A DNA stretch of 44,680 nucleotides, from the NCBI GenBank assembly GCA_965651265.1, contig CBFGRV010000027.1:1-44680 (forward strand), in the 5' to 3' direction. A model generated the notes under the pieces. The model did not search any database, was not told where the DNA came from, and worked only from the letters and a program-made list of their open reading frames with translations. Shown one piece after another: positions 1 through 8,232 of the stretch; position 1 is the stretch's first letter; each line of letters opens with the position of its first letter. The DNA is from CBFGRV01 sp965651265 (lineage in GTDB: Bacteria > Bacteroidota > Rhodothermia > Rhodothermales > VXPQ01). The position numbers were made by a program, and so were the translations under genes.

Positions 1-1
1 A

Positions 2-109
2 CTTCACTTCGGGTGGCTCCATTACAAGGCGCCGTTCTATGCGTTCTCCGAACGCATGTGGGCTACACGGAGCGCCTACCGCGAGCCCGATTTGTTGAAG
101 GTCGGCTGA
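2..109 (+). CDS. C-terminal fragment of an unrecognised protein
   Basis: The reading frame is open from the window edge and closes at TGA 107-109, giving 35 residues rich in aromatic and charged amino acids (it contains HFGWLHYKAPFY and ends LLKVG). The composition looks like real protein, and the frame runs toward the convergent minus-strand gene that ends at 201. The rest of the gene lies outside the window, so no family can be named. The 91 bases between the two stop codons hold no clear terminator. Confidence 0.5.
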   Translation, partial: LHFGWLHYKAPFYAFSERMWATRSAYREPDLLKVG

Positions 110-200
110 TCCGGCCGCCCCTTCCCGAGGGCCGTTGGCGCCTTGGCAATCGGCCCCAGCCGCAACGCCGACATTGCCCCGACGCAACCTTATTCTATCC

Positions 201-1952
201 TCAACTTCGCGTGAGGACGTGCCAGGCGAAACTCACCTCCGGTTCGTTGGCGATGGCGAGCACGAGCAGCGCCGCGCCCATCACCGTCACGGGGTGCAGG
301 ACGAATCCGAGGACGGCGAAATGTGCTCTGGTGCGGCTCACGCTCACCAGATCGTACAGGGTCCTTCCTGTCGCATACAATTCTGCCAGGAGCCAGGCAC
401 CCAGCAGTAGGGCGACCGCCCCAACCCCTGCCCCGGGCGTCACCCCCAGCACCATGGAAACCGGCAGCAGGAGCAGCATCGGCCATCGCGACCATACCAC
501 CAGCATCAGCACCTGCGCGGGCGTCATGGGAAAGGCAAGTGTGGTTATCAGCGCCAGCAGAATGGTCCAGACCATGAGCAGGATGATGTATCCGCATCCG
601 ACCAGCAGCGCGAAAACGAGCGGGCTCGCCATGATGGCGGCCGCGGCGGTCTGGGTGGATTCTGGGATCCATCCAAAAAGGAGCGAAAACACGTACTCGC
701 GTTGCAGGATCGAGAGGCTCACGGAAAGCATGAGCCCCGTCACAATGCCCAGCGCAGTGAGCAGGACCGTGCTCGAACCGAAAAGCACGTCGCGGCCCTC
801 TCGGACCGACTCGCGGAAGAAGAAGTGCGCCTGGAAGTAGCGCGGTATCATGTGCCGAAATCGCGGCGAGGAGGCGTAGAAGATTCCGATCATCAGGACG
901 ACCCCCCACCCGAGCAACGTCGTCCAGGGAGCGTCCCCCGAACGAACCCGTCCTTCCTCGAAGGCGAAGACATCCTGGCGCCCCGTCAAAATGCCCTCGA
1001 CCACTCTGTAAGCCTGGCGCGGCTCGCCTGCGAGCGTGTGCAGCCCGAACCGTTCCACGAATGGCTTCTCGAGATCCTGGTGCACGACGGGAAGCGACCG
1101 CTCACGATCCTGCCAGTGGTAGATGAAGACAGCGGGCAGCGGCATCGACAGGGTATCGGAGATCAGAACGGGCAGACTCGCTTCCAGGTACCGTCCCTGT
1201 GCCGCCGCGGAATGAGGCACGAGCAGCCCATCCCTGTCGTCGCGCCTCACCCAGGTTCCGAGGGATGCGATCCCGGCCGGCGTAGTCCGTCCCGACGCGC
1301 GCCATCGACGAAGTGAACGGACGGGATCGGGATGCCCGAGCAGGTCTAGCAACACAAAGTCGACGCTAGCCGCGCACGTATCGGCATCGATAAATCGACT
1401 CGTATAGTAGAACTGCATGCCCGCCGGGGCATTCGGGCGCGCGCGAGCTACGAGGGCATCGAAATAGGCGCACGCCGTCGAATCCGACGTGTCCGAGTGC
1501 CGGGCCAGGCCCACATGTCGGATGGATGGATGTTGTCGGGCAAGCGCCAGGACGCTGTCCAGCAACGCTTCCGCATAATCCTGGGCCTTGATCAGATGGG
1601 ATGCCGGCATGCGCTCGACGGGCAGATCGATGTAGAGCGATAGGCCCAGGCGGTCGGCCAGCGTCACGACATCCGGGGATGGAATCGACTCCATCCGGAT
1701 GGCATTCGCGCCCGCCTGGCGGATCGCCGATAGCTGCTGCCGCGCCGCGCCGATCCCGGCCGGTGGCTCCCACACGAATCCCACGTCGTCGGCTCCTTGC
1801 GCGCGCGCCGTTCCGCCTGACACCATCATGAAAAGCAGCATCCAGGCAACCAGCACAATGTGGTTCGCGCCGCAGGCATCGAAAGCGGCACGGGCCGAGT
1901 GCCCTGGCGAAAAAAACGTGTGCGGATGCGGGTAAACCTGTGGCAGAACCAT
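201..1952 (-). CDS. Exported TIM-barrel-like protein fused to multi-pass membrane domain
   Basis: Product of about 583 residues from ATG 1952. The open frame extends upstream to 2117, but that would run through the dcw terminator and the promoter of this gene, so the inner start is preferred. A signal-type hydrophobic stretch ending near TARAQGADD is followed by about 300 residues resembling a glycoside hydrolase clan A barrel (WEPPAG, then QAGANAIRMESIPSPD, then a predicted strand GLSLYIDLP). The second half has about six hydrophobic segments, Yip1-like in layout. I cannot point to a convincing pair of catalytic acids, so enzymatic activity is uncertain; it may bind sugar or act as a membrane scaffold. 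It lies downstream of the dcw operon but is separated from it by a terminator. Confidence 0.75.
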   Translation of the reverse strand: MVLPQVYPHPHTFFSPGHSARAAFDACGANHIVLVAWMLLFMMVSGGTARAQGADDVGFVWEPPAGIGAARQQLSAIRQAGANAIRMESIPSPDVVTLADRLGLSLYIDLPVERMPASHLIKAQDYAEALLDSVLALARQHPSIRHVGLARHSDTSDSTACAYFDALVARARPNAPAGMQFYYTSRFIDADTCAASVDFVLLDLLGHPDPVRSLRRWRASGRTTPAGIASLGTWVRRDDRDGLLVPHSAAAQGRYLEASLPVLISDTLSMPLPAVFIYHWQDRERSLPVVHQDLEKPFVERFGLHTLAGEPRQAYRVVEGILTGRQDVFAFEEGRVRSGDAPWTTLLGWGVVLMIGIFYASSPRFRHMIPRYFQAHFFFRESVREGRDVLFGSSTVLLTALGIVTGLMLSVSLSILQREYVFSLLFGWIPESTQTAAAAIMASPLVFALLVGCGYIILLMVWTILLALITTLAFPMTPAQVLMLVVWSRWPMLLLLPVSMVLGVTPGAGVGAVALLLGAWLLAELYATGRTLYDLVSVSRTRAHFAVLGFVLHPVTVMGAALLVLAIANEPEVSFAWHVLTRS

Positions 1953-1962
1953 CAATCGAAGG

Positions 1963-1992
1963 GGCCGACGAAATCGAACCGAATTTCCGGCC
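1963..1992 (-). repeat. Imperfect dyad just downstream of the -10 box
   Basis: On the plus strand GGCCG-ac-GAAAT is mirrored by ATTTC-CGGCC around an 8-base centre, giving ten base pairs with a two-base bulge. It sits directly after the TATAAT box and before ATG 1952. It could be an operator covering the start of transcription or a stem in the 5' leader. Function is inferred only from position. Confidence 0.5.
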
Positions 1993-1998
1993 ATTATA
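1993..1998 (-). promoter_or_regulatory. Extended -10 promoter for the 201-1952 gene
   Basis: The minus strand reads TGGTATAATGG, a perfect TATAAT with the upstream TG of an extended -10 element. No good -35 hexamer lies 16-18 bases upstream. The start codon at 1952 is 41 bases downstream of the box, and the dcw terminator lies just upstream, so an independent promoter is expected here. Confidence 0.5.
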
Positions 1999-2026
1999 CC
2001 ACTTGACCACAAGAACGGGTGCACGT

Positions 2027-2059
2027 AAAAGCCGCGCCCCCGACAGGAAGCGCGGCTTT
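2027..2059 (-). terminator. Intrinsic terminator of the dcw operon
   Basis: A perfect 10-bp inverted repeat, AAAGCCGCGC and GCGCGGCTTT, flanks a 12-base loop (2038-2049). On the minus strand the stem is followed by a run of four T. It lies about 150 bases beyond the ftsZ stop codon and ends the mraZ-to-ftsZ transcription unit. The flanking A/T runs could also make it work from the plus strand. Confidence 0.8.
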
Positions 2060-2211
2060 CTTCGGCGCCGTGAGAACGCCTTGTGCACGACCACAGGGGA
2101 AATCCATGGACCTGCACCTGGAGGAAACGGGCCTTGCTCAGGGGCGCCGCTCCATTCGGCCGAACGGCATAGGCCGGTCGGCCGTCAGTCGACGTTTACG
2201 CTTCGTCTCCT

Positions 2212-3489
2212 CTAGTCCATCATCTTCCGCAGAAACGCCGGCGTGTCGGAATTGTCCTTCCGGATCCGCTCGGGCCGATCCCGCAGATCATCGACGTGGA
2301 GGCGCTTGATCTTTGCCTCCGCTTGCGGATCGTCCTCCAATTTGGGTTTCTCCTGGACGGGGACGCGCCGTTCGGTCGACGCCACCGTGCTGCGACGCTC
2401 GAATGCGGGCTTATCGAGGTGCTTCAGATTGTCCTCGCCCTTGTAGTGAAAGACGGGCCCGCTCTGTGTCAGCGGCACCGTCCGACGCACGTGTCCATCT
2501 CCCAGATGCGGATCGCGGTCGAAGCCCGTGGCGATTACCGTCACGCGCAGCTGATCGCCCATCGATTCGTCGATCACCGTTCCGAAGATGACCTCCACGT
2601 CGTCGCCGGCTTCCTTCTGGATGATGCTCGTGGCCGCCGTCGCCTCTCGAATGCCCAGTGACTTGCCTGCCGTGATGTTGACGAGCACATTCCGTGCCCC
2701 CGCGATGGAGAGGCCGTCGAGAAGCGGACTCGAGATGGCCTCGATCGCCGCCGTCTCCGAACGGTTTTCGCCGCTGGCGGTGGCCGCGCCCATGAGCGCC
2801 GTGCCGCCCGCCTTCATGGTCGTCTTCACGTCGGCGAAGTCCAGGTTGATGAGGCCATGAACGGTGATGAGGTCGCTGATGCCGCGCGTGGCGTTGTAGA
2901 GCACGTCATCGGCCATCGCGAAGGCCTCGAGCAGGCTCGTGTTATCCTCGGCGATGTCCAGCAGCCGCTCGTTCGGGACGATGATGAGCGTGTCGACGTG
3001 CTCGCGGAGAAGCACGATGCCTTCTTCGGCCGTGCGGGCCCGGCGCGCGCCTTCGCACTCGAACGGCCGCGTCACGATAGCCACCGTGAGGATGCCGAGC
3101 TTCTGCGCGATGGCGGCCACGACAGGCGCCCCGCCCGTGCCCGTGCCGCCGCCCATTCCGGCCGTGATGAAGACCATGTCGAAGCCCTGCAGGGCCTGCT
3201 CGATCTCTTTGCGGTTCTCCTCGACCGCCTCGGCGCCCACACTGGGACGCGCGCCGGCTCCGAGCCCCTTCGTCAGCTCCGTACCGGCCTGAAGTTTCTT
3301 GGGTGCCTTGTTCACCGCGAGCGCCTGCGCATCCGTGTTGATGGCGATGAATTCGACACGTTGAATCCCGCGGTCGATCATGTTGTTGATCGCGTTTCCG
3401 CCGCCGCCTCCCACGCCGACGACACAGATTTTTGCGTCGTCGCTCACGGAGTCCTCGAACGAGAAACGAGAGCTAAAAGAGTTTTTCAT
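2212..3489 (-). CDS. ftsZ: Cell division protein FtsZ
   Basis: Tubulin-like GTPase that polymerises into the Z ring at mid-cell. Visible are the glycine-rich nucleotide loop VGVGGGGGNAINNM, the tubulin signature GMGGGTGTGGAP, the synergy-loop region NLDFADVKTTM and the C-terminal partner-binding peptide DTPAFLRK that contacts FtsA. The start at 3489 is chosen because GGAGG lies 5 bases upstream of the ATG (3495-3499) and the product (425 residues) then has the usual short N-terminus. The frame stays open to an ATG at 3600 that overlaps the end of ftsA and would add 37 residues. It is the last gene of the dcw operon, in the conserved ftsA-ftsZ order. Confidence 0.97.
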   Translation of the reverse strand: MKNSFSSRFSFEDSVSDDAKICVVGVGGGGGNAINNMIDRGIQRVEFIAINTDAQALAVNKAPKKLQAGTELTKGLGAGARPSVGAEAVEENRKEIEQALQGFDMVFITAGMGGGTGTGGAPVVAAIAQKLGILTVAIVTRPFECEGARRARTAEEGIVLLREHVDTLIIVPNERLLDIAEDNTSLLEAFAMADDVLYNATRGISDLITVHGLINLDFADVKTTMKAGGTALMGAATASGENRSETAAIEAISSPLLDGLSIAGARNVLVNITAGKSLGIREATAATSIIQKEAGDDVEVIFGTVIDESMGDQLRVTVIATGFDRDPHLGDGHVRRTVPLTQSGPVFHYKGEDNLKHLDKPAFERRSTVASTERRVPVQEKPKLEDDPQAEAKIKRLHVDDLRDRPERIRKDNSDTPAFLRKMMD

Positions 3490-3494
3490 GGATG

Positions 3495-3499
3495 CCTCC
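3495..3499 (-). promoter_or_regulatory. Ribosome binding site that sets the ftsZ start
   Basis: The minus strand reads GGAGG five bases before ATG 3489. Few genes in this window show such a clear Shine-Dalgarno sequence, and it argues for the shorter FtsZ rather than the start at 3600 that overlaps ftsA. Confidence 0.7.
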
Positions 3500-3586
3500 A
3501 GTTGCAGATGTTCCTGTGGTGCGCTTTCCCACCGGCCGCTGACAAAAAGATCAAGCTGAGCAGACTTGTCGTCAGAGGCGGCGGAT

Positions 3587-4867
3587 TTAGAGTTCATCAA
3601 ACCAGCTCTTCATGCGGCCGGCGATCTTTCCGACGAGGGTGTCGCCGGGTACCGGCTCACGGGGGACCCGAAGGCCCATCTCATGGCCCAGCGGCGTCCC
3701 GCCTATCGCCTCCGGGCGAAGTCCGTAGAGGACCAGCCCGACGGCCGTCGCGAATTTGGGATCGCTGACCTCCTGTACCATGCCGCCGGCCAACCCCATC
3801 GGCTTGCCGACGCGAGTTTCCATTCCGAGCACCTCGGCGGAAAGCTCGGCCGTTCCGGGAATGAGCGACCCGCCGCCGGTCAGCACGACGCCGGCCGCCA
3901 GATGCCGGGCATATCCGCTGCGCTTGATCTCGATGGCCGCGATCTCGAGGATCTCCTCCATGCGCGGTTGGATGATCTGCGCCAGCGTGCTCCGGCCGAT
4001 GCTCTTCTCCGGCCTCCCACCCAGGCCGGGAATGGTGATCGTCTCGTCTTCATCCACCAGATCCACAAGCGCGGTCCCGAACTGGCACTTCAGCTGCTCG
4101 GCCTGATCGCGCATCACACCGAGCCCGCGCCGGATGTCGTCCGTGACCTTGCTCCCGGCGATGCCGATCACGGCGGTGTGGCGGATGGTGTTGTCCTCGA
4201 ACACCGCGATGTCCGTCGTGCCTCCGCCAATGTCGATGAGCGCCACGCCCACCTCCTTCTCGTCCTGATGCAGCACGGAGAAGGACGAGGCCAGCGGCTC
4301 GAGTACGATGTCTGCGACGTGATATCCCGCCTTCTCCAGGCACCGGTAGATGTTCTTCGCCGCCGAAACGAGTCCGGTGATGATGTGGACGTTTGCCTCC
4401 AGGCGCACGCCGCTCATGCCCACCGGATCGGCCACGCCATCCTGTCCATCCACGATGAACTCCTGGGGGATGACGTGCAGGATCTCGCGATCCGCCGGCA
4501 TGGCCACGTGCGTGGTATCCTCCAGGATGCGCTGCACGTCGCGTTGCGTGATCTCTCCGTCGCGGTTGGAGATGGTGATGACACCCCGGCTCTGGAAGCT
4601 TTGCACGTGATCGCCGGCGATACCGACGATTACGCTGCGGACGGTCACGCCCGCTGCCCGCTCGGCCTCGTTGACGGCATGCTGCGCGGCCGCTACCGTC
4701 TTGTCGATGTTCACCACGACGCCGCGGTTCAACCCGTCGGATTCGGCCACACCGACGCCCAGGATGTTGATGCGGTTCAGGTCGTCGACGGCGGCCACCA
4801 CGGCGCAAACCTTCGTGGTGCCGATGTCGACGCCGACCACAATGCGGTCATTGAGTCTCATTTCCAT
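3587..4867 (-). CDS. ftsA: Cell division protein FtsA
   Basis: Actin-like ATPase that tethers FtsZ filaments to the inner membrane and recruits later division proteins. The 426-residue product has the actin-fold phosphate motifs VGVDIGTTKVCAVVA near the start and LIDIGGGTTDIAVF in the middle, the adenosine motif LTGGGSLIPG, and a C-terminal amphipathic segment ending GRMKSWFDEL that fits the membrane-targeting helix. Length is normal for the family. ATG 4867 is used; a second ATG two codons later is possible. It sits 37 bases after ftsQ and directly before ftsZ. Confidence 0.96.
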   Translation of the reverse strand: MEMRLNDRIVVGVDIGTTKVCAVVAAVDDLNRINILGVGVAESDGLNRGVVVNIDKTVAAAQHAVNEAERAAGVTVRSVIVGIAGDHVQSFQSRGVITISNRDGEITQRDVQRILEDTTHVAMPADREILHVIPQEFIVDGQDGVADPVGMSGVRLEANVHIITGLVSAAKNIYRCLEKAGYHVADIVLEPLASSFSVLHQDEKEVGVALIDIGGGTTDIAVFEDNTIRHTAVIGIAGSKVTDDIRRGLGVMRDQAEQLKCQFGTALVDLVDEDETITIPGLGGRPEKSIGRSTLAQIIQPRMEEILEIAAIEIKRSGYARHLAAGVVLTGGGSLIPGTAELSAEVLGMETRVGKPMGLAGGMVQEVSDPKFATAVGLVLYGLRPEAIGGTPLGHEMGLRVPREPVPGDTLVGKIAGRMKSWFDEL

Positions 4868-4904
4868 AAAAGAACCGGAGTGGGTGTATGGCTACAGAGT
4901 ATGT

Positions 4905-5651
4905 TCAGCTTTCTCGTGTCACGATTTGGCCGTCAAAACGGAGGTCTATGAGCTCGAAGGTCAGCTCGGGCCGCGAAATGACGGCCTGCTCCCAGAACGC
5001 CCACAGTCGGTTCAGCTTCTCGGAAAAACCCGCCCGTCCAAGCTTCACGGGGATGGCGCCGCGACCTGCGGCCGGCGCCGTGTACAGCGTTATGTCGCCG
5101 GATGCACCCACCTCGAACGTGGATACGAGTGCATTCAGGTGCTCCTCCAGCTGCGCGAGCGCCGCAAGTAGATCGCGGACGGCAGCGGTCTCCACGCGCT
5201 GCGTTGGGTTCTCCGGGATGCGCACGCCGCGAATCAGGGGCACGTCGAAAACAGCCTCTGGAAGGGCCGGAAGCGCATACCCCTCGGCATCCAGGAACAT
5301 ACTCGGCACCCCCTGTGCGTCTATCGCCAGAGCAACCGGCACCCTCTCGCGCACATGGATTGCCACCGTTCCCGGCGGCAGGCGCCGGACGCTCGCACGC
5401 TCGATCCACGGATGGCGCTCCACCCGATCGGCGATCATCTCCGGCTGGATGTCGAGCAGCCGGGCGCCCATATCTACACGCGCCACGGCGAGGATCTCGT
5501 CCACATCCGCATATCGATATCCGTCCACCGCAACCCGCGAGCACACGAGCCCATCCAGCCAGCTCCATCCGAAATAGCCGACCGCCCCCAAGGCCACGAG
5601 CGTTACCGCCGCAGCGATGCGCGCCCCTAGGCGCCCCTTCTTTCGGCTCAT
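4905..5651 (-). CDS. ftsQ: Cell division protein FtsQ/DivIB
   Basis: Bitopic division protein that links the early and late divisome and binds FtsL and FtsB. The 248-residue product begins MSRKKGRLG, has one membrane segment (about residues 11-32), then a POTRA-type domain (about 35-105, containing VDGYRYADVDEILAVA and HPWIERASVRRLPPGTV) and a beta domain. ATG 5651 is preferred because it lies just after the murC stop and places the basic cytoplasmic tail directly before the membrane helix; the open frame extends to 5828 only inside murC. Sequence identity in this family is low, so the call rests on topology, the POTRA pattern and position between murC and ftsA. Confidence 0.9.
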   Translation of the reverse strand: MSRKKGRLGARIAAAVTLVALGAVGYFGWSWLDGLVCSRVAVDGYRYADVDEILAVARVDMGARLLDIQPEMIADRVERHPWIERASVRRLPPGTVAIHVRERVPVALAIDAQGVPSMFLDAEGYALPALPEAVFDVPLIRGVRIPENPTQRVETAAVRDLLAALAQLEEHLNALVSTFEVGASGDITLYTAPAAGRGAIPVKLGRAGFSEKLNRLWAFWEQAVISRPELTFELIDLRFDGQIVTRES

Positions 5652-5661
5652 TTGCTTCGAG

Positions 5662-7077
5662 TCATTCGTCGGGATGTTTCTCTTCGAGCACCTGAACGAG
5701 CGTGCGGGAGACGCGCCAGATATCGCCCGCACCCATTGTGATGATGGTATCTCCAGGCCTCGCCAACTCTGCCAGGAATTCCGGGAGTTGCTCCTTGTCC
5801 GGCACGTAATGGACGTTGCGATGGCCATATCGCGACGCCAGATCGGCGATCATCTGCCCCGAAACGCCCTCGATGGGTGTTTCACGCGCGCCGTACACGT
5901 CGGTCACAACGAGCACATCCGCGTTGAAAAAGGCCCTGGCAAAGCCCTCCTTGAAGTCGCGGGTGCGGCTGTACAGATGGGGCTGAAACACGGCGACGAT
6001 CCGCCGATCCTCCCATCCCTCGTACGCCGCCTCGAGCGTGGCCACGACCTCGGTCGGATGATGCGCGTAGTCGTCGATCACGAGGATGTCGTTGACCTCG
6101 CCGATCTTGTGAAAGCGCCGCTGTACGCCCGTAAACTTGGCCAGCCCGGAGCGAATCTTCTCGAAATCGATGTCCAGCTCGAGGGCCACGGCCAGGGCCG
6201 CCAGCGCATTCCGAACGTTGTGCAGCCCGGGTGTCTGCAGCTCGATGTCTCCGAGCGTATTTCCATGCCGTACCACGGTGAATCGGGTCTGCATCCCATT
6301 CTGGCGAACGTTCTCGGCGCGGATTTCCGCCTGGCGCGACGTTCCGTAGGTGATCACGCGGCGGTCCACGTCGCTGACGATCTCCTGGACCACGGGATCG
6401 TCCAGACACAAAATGGCCGCTCCGAAGAAAGGGACGCTGTTCGCGTACTGCGTGAAGGCCGCCTTGATGTCTTCGATGTCACGGTAGGTGTCGAGGTGCT
6501 CCTCTTCGATGCTGGTGATGACGGCGAACACGGGGGTAAGCCGCAGGAACGTCCGGTCGTATTCGTCGGCTTCGATGACGATGATGTCGCCTTCGCCGAC
6601 CACCGCGTTGGACCCGAAGACGGTGACTTTTCCGCCGACGATGATGGTTGGATCGAAGCCGCCTTCGGTGATCACGAGCCCCGTCATCGACGTGGTCGTC
6701 GTCTTCCCGTGGGTGCCCGCGATGCCGATGCCGAACTGCATCCGCATCAGCTCGCCCAGCATCACGGCCCGGGGAATGAGCGGGATGCGCAGCTGCTCCG
6801 CCTCCAGGGTTTCGGGGTTCTGGTGCGGCTTGATGGCCGAGGAGTACACGACGACGTCGGCGTCGCGGACGTTTTCGGCGCGGTGCCCCTCGTAGATAGT
6901 GGCACCGAGGGTTTCCAGCCGGTCGGTGACATCGGATTTGACCAGATCCGATCCCGTCACATGATATCCGCGGTTGAGCAGCACCTCGGCGATCGAGCTC
7001 ATGCCGATCCCGCCGATCCCCACCATGTGGATGCGGCGGATCTTGCCCAGAGACGGTTGTCGGCGTCGCTCAGTCAT
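5662..7077 (-). CDS. murC: UDP-N-acetylmuramate--L-alanine ligase MurC
   Basis: ATP-dependent cytoplasmic ligase that adds L-alanine to UDP-MurNAc, the first step of the peptidoglycan stem peptide. Seen in the 471-residue product: the N-terminal nucleotide-sugar loop MVGIGGIGMSSIAEVL (about residues 18-33), the ATP loop GTHGKTTTTSM (about 120), the central DDYAHHPTEV motif and a C-terminal ligase domain. The start overlaps the murG stop by 8 bases, which implies translational coupling. The length is typical. Confidence 0.97.
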   Translation of the reverse strand: MTERRRQPSLGKIRRIHMVGIGGIGMSSIAEVLLNRGYHVTGSDLVKSDVTDRLETLGATIYEGHRAENVRDADVVVYSSAIKPHQNPETLEAEQLRIPLIPRAVMLGELMRMQFGIGIAGTHGKTTTTSMTGLVITEGGFDPTIIVGGKVTVFGSNAVVGEGDIIVIEADEYDRTFLRLTPVFAVITSIEEEHLDTYRDIEDIKAAFTQYANSVPFFGAAILCLDDPVVQEIVSDVDRRVITYGTSRQAEIRAENVRQNGMQTRFTVVRHGNTLGDIELQTPGLHNVRNALAALAVALELDIDFEKIRSGLAKFTGVQRRFHKIGEVNDILVIDDYAHHPTEVVATLEAAYEGWEDRRIVAVFQPHLYSRTRDFKEGFARAFFNADVLVVTDVYGARETPIEGVSGQMIADLASRYGHRNVHYVPDKEQLPEFLAELARPGDTIITMGAGDIWRVSRTLVQVLEEKHPDE

Positions 7078-8224
7078 TGGGCCCGTGGGAGGTTGCTGAT
7101 TGCTGGTTGCTGGTTTCGGGGTCGGGCTCGAATCCGGCTAGGGAAAGAACGTCGCGGGCGATCTGATCGGCGGCGTCGGGCCTGGCGATCCGCCGCGCTG
7201 CCCGGCCCATCTCGGCCAACCGCTCCTCGTCTCCACGCAATCCGAGCACGACATCCAGGAGACGATCCTGCATCTCTGCCTCGGGGAGGAGCACGGCGGC
7301 CCCGGCGGACTGCATGCTCCGTGCGTTGTGGGTCTGGTGGTCTTCCGCCACGTTCGGGGAGGGCACCAGAATCGACGGCGTGCCGGTCACCATGAGCTCG
7401 CTGCACGTGATGGCGCCTGCCCTGCAAATCGCCAGGTCGGCCGCCGCGTAGGCCAGATCCATCCGATCCACATACTGGAGCAGCCGAAGCCGTGGGTTCG
7501 GCCGAACGAGTCGCCGCACTCGATCGAAATACTGCTTGCCCGTCTGCCAGATGATTCCAATCTGGTCGTCGCTGAGCAGATCGTTGACGTGCTCGATCAT
7601 GGCCTCGTTTATCGCGCGGCTTCCGAGCGATCCCCCGAACACGGCGATCACGAACTGGCCGGGTTCGAAGTCGAAATGTCGACGGGCCCCGGCAGGATCG
7701 GCCTCGAGCAGTTCTCGCCGGGTTGGATTGCCGCTCAGAATCGATCTTCCGGGCGGGAAATACCGTTTTGCCTCCTCGAACGCCACATGGATGCGCGCGG
7801 CCCGCTTCCCGAGCAGCTTGTTGGTCATCCCCGCGAACGCATTCTGTTCCTGGATGAGGATGGGCCTGCCGGCCAGACTCGCGGCCATCAGCACGGGCCC
7901 CGAAACGTATCCGCCGGTGCCGACCGCGACGTGCGGGTTGAATTCCCGCACTAGCCGGCGGCTCTCCAGGAGCGACTTGACCACCTTCAGCGGCAGCGCC
8001 ACGTTGCGCCACGGCTGCCCGCGATGCAGCCCGCTGATGGTGATGGGATGGATTCGGTAGCCCGCCTTCGGTACGGCCTCCCATTCCATCTTCGCTCGCG
8101 TTCCGGCAAACTCGATCTCCGCACCCGGCGAGAGTCGCTTCACCGCATCGGCAATCGCGATGGCGGGGTAGACGTGCCCGCCTGTTCCACCCCCGGCAAA
8201 CAATATGCGCGGCGCGTCAGCCAT
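7070..8224 (-). CDS. murG: Lipid II synthase MurG (UDP-GlcNAc transferase)
   Basis: GT28 glycosyltransferase at the inner face of the membrane; it adds GlcNAc to lipid I to make lipid II. The 384-residue product begins with the glycine loop GGGTGGHVYPAIAIADAV, has the second loop FGGSLGSRAINEAM and the donor-site region VPSPNVAEDHQTHNA. The last 15 or so residues (ETSNQQSATSHGPND) are low-complexity and encoded by a heptanucleotide repeat (7092-7119), so the C-terminal tail looks like a late addition. It follows ftsW by 8 bases and overlaps murC. Confidence 0.97.
   Translation of the reverse strand: MADAPRILFAGGGTGGHVYPAIAIADAVKRLSPGAEIEFAGTRAKMEWEAVPKAGYRIHPITISGLHRGQPWRNVALPLKVVKSLLESRRLVREFNPHVAVGTGGYVSGPVLMAASLAGRPILIQEQNAFAGMTNKLLGKRAARIHVAFEEAKRYFPPGRSILSGNPTRRELLEADPAGARRHFDFEPGQFVIAVFGGSLGSRAINEAMIEHVNDLLSDDQIGIIWQTGKQYFDRVRRLVRPNPRLRLLQYVDRMDLAYAAADLAICRAGAITCSELMVTGTPSILVPSPNVAEDHQTHNARSMQSAGAAVLLPEAEMQDRLLDVVLGLRGDEERLAEMGRAARRIARPDAADQIARDVLSLAGFEPDPETSNQQSATSHGPND
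7092..7119. repeat. Heptanucleotide tandem array in the 3' end of murG
   Basis: Four 7-base units in register on the plus strand: GTTGCTG, ATTGCTG, GTTGCTG, GTTTCGG. They lie inside the last codons of murG, next to its overlap with murC. The 7-base period is not a codon multiple, so the repeat belongs to the DNA rather than to the protein. A second heptamer array with a different unit lies at 17556-17632. Confidence 0.7.
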
Positions 8225-8232
8225 CCACCTTG

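Noticed and set aside
13..840. Long plus-strand frame opposite the barrel/membrane gene
   Set aside because: It is arginine- and serine-rich shadow coding opposite a frame with a signal peptide and membrane helices.
1958..2020. tRNA-like sequence on the minus strand (GGTCAAGTGG D-arm and GGTTCGATTTC T-arm look-alike)
   Set aside because: The spacing is about 20 bases too short, there is no matching acceptor stem, and the T-arm-like part is better explained by the ten-pair dyad at 1963-1992 beside the TATAAT box.
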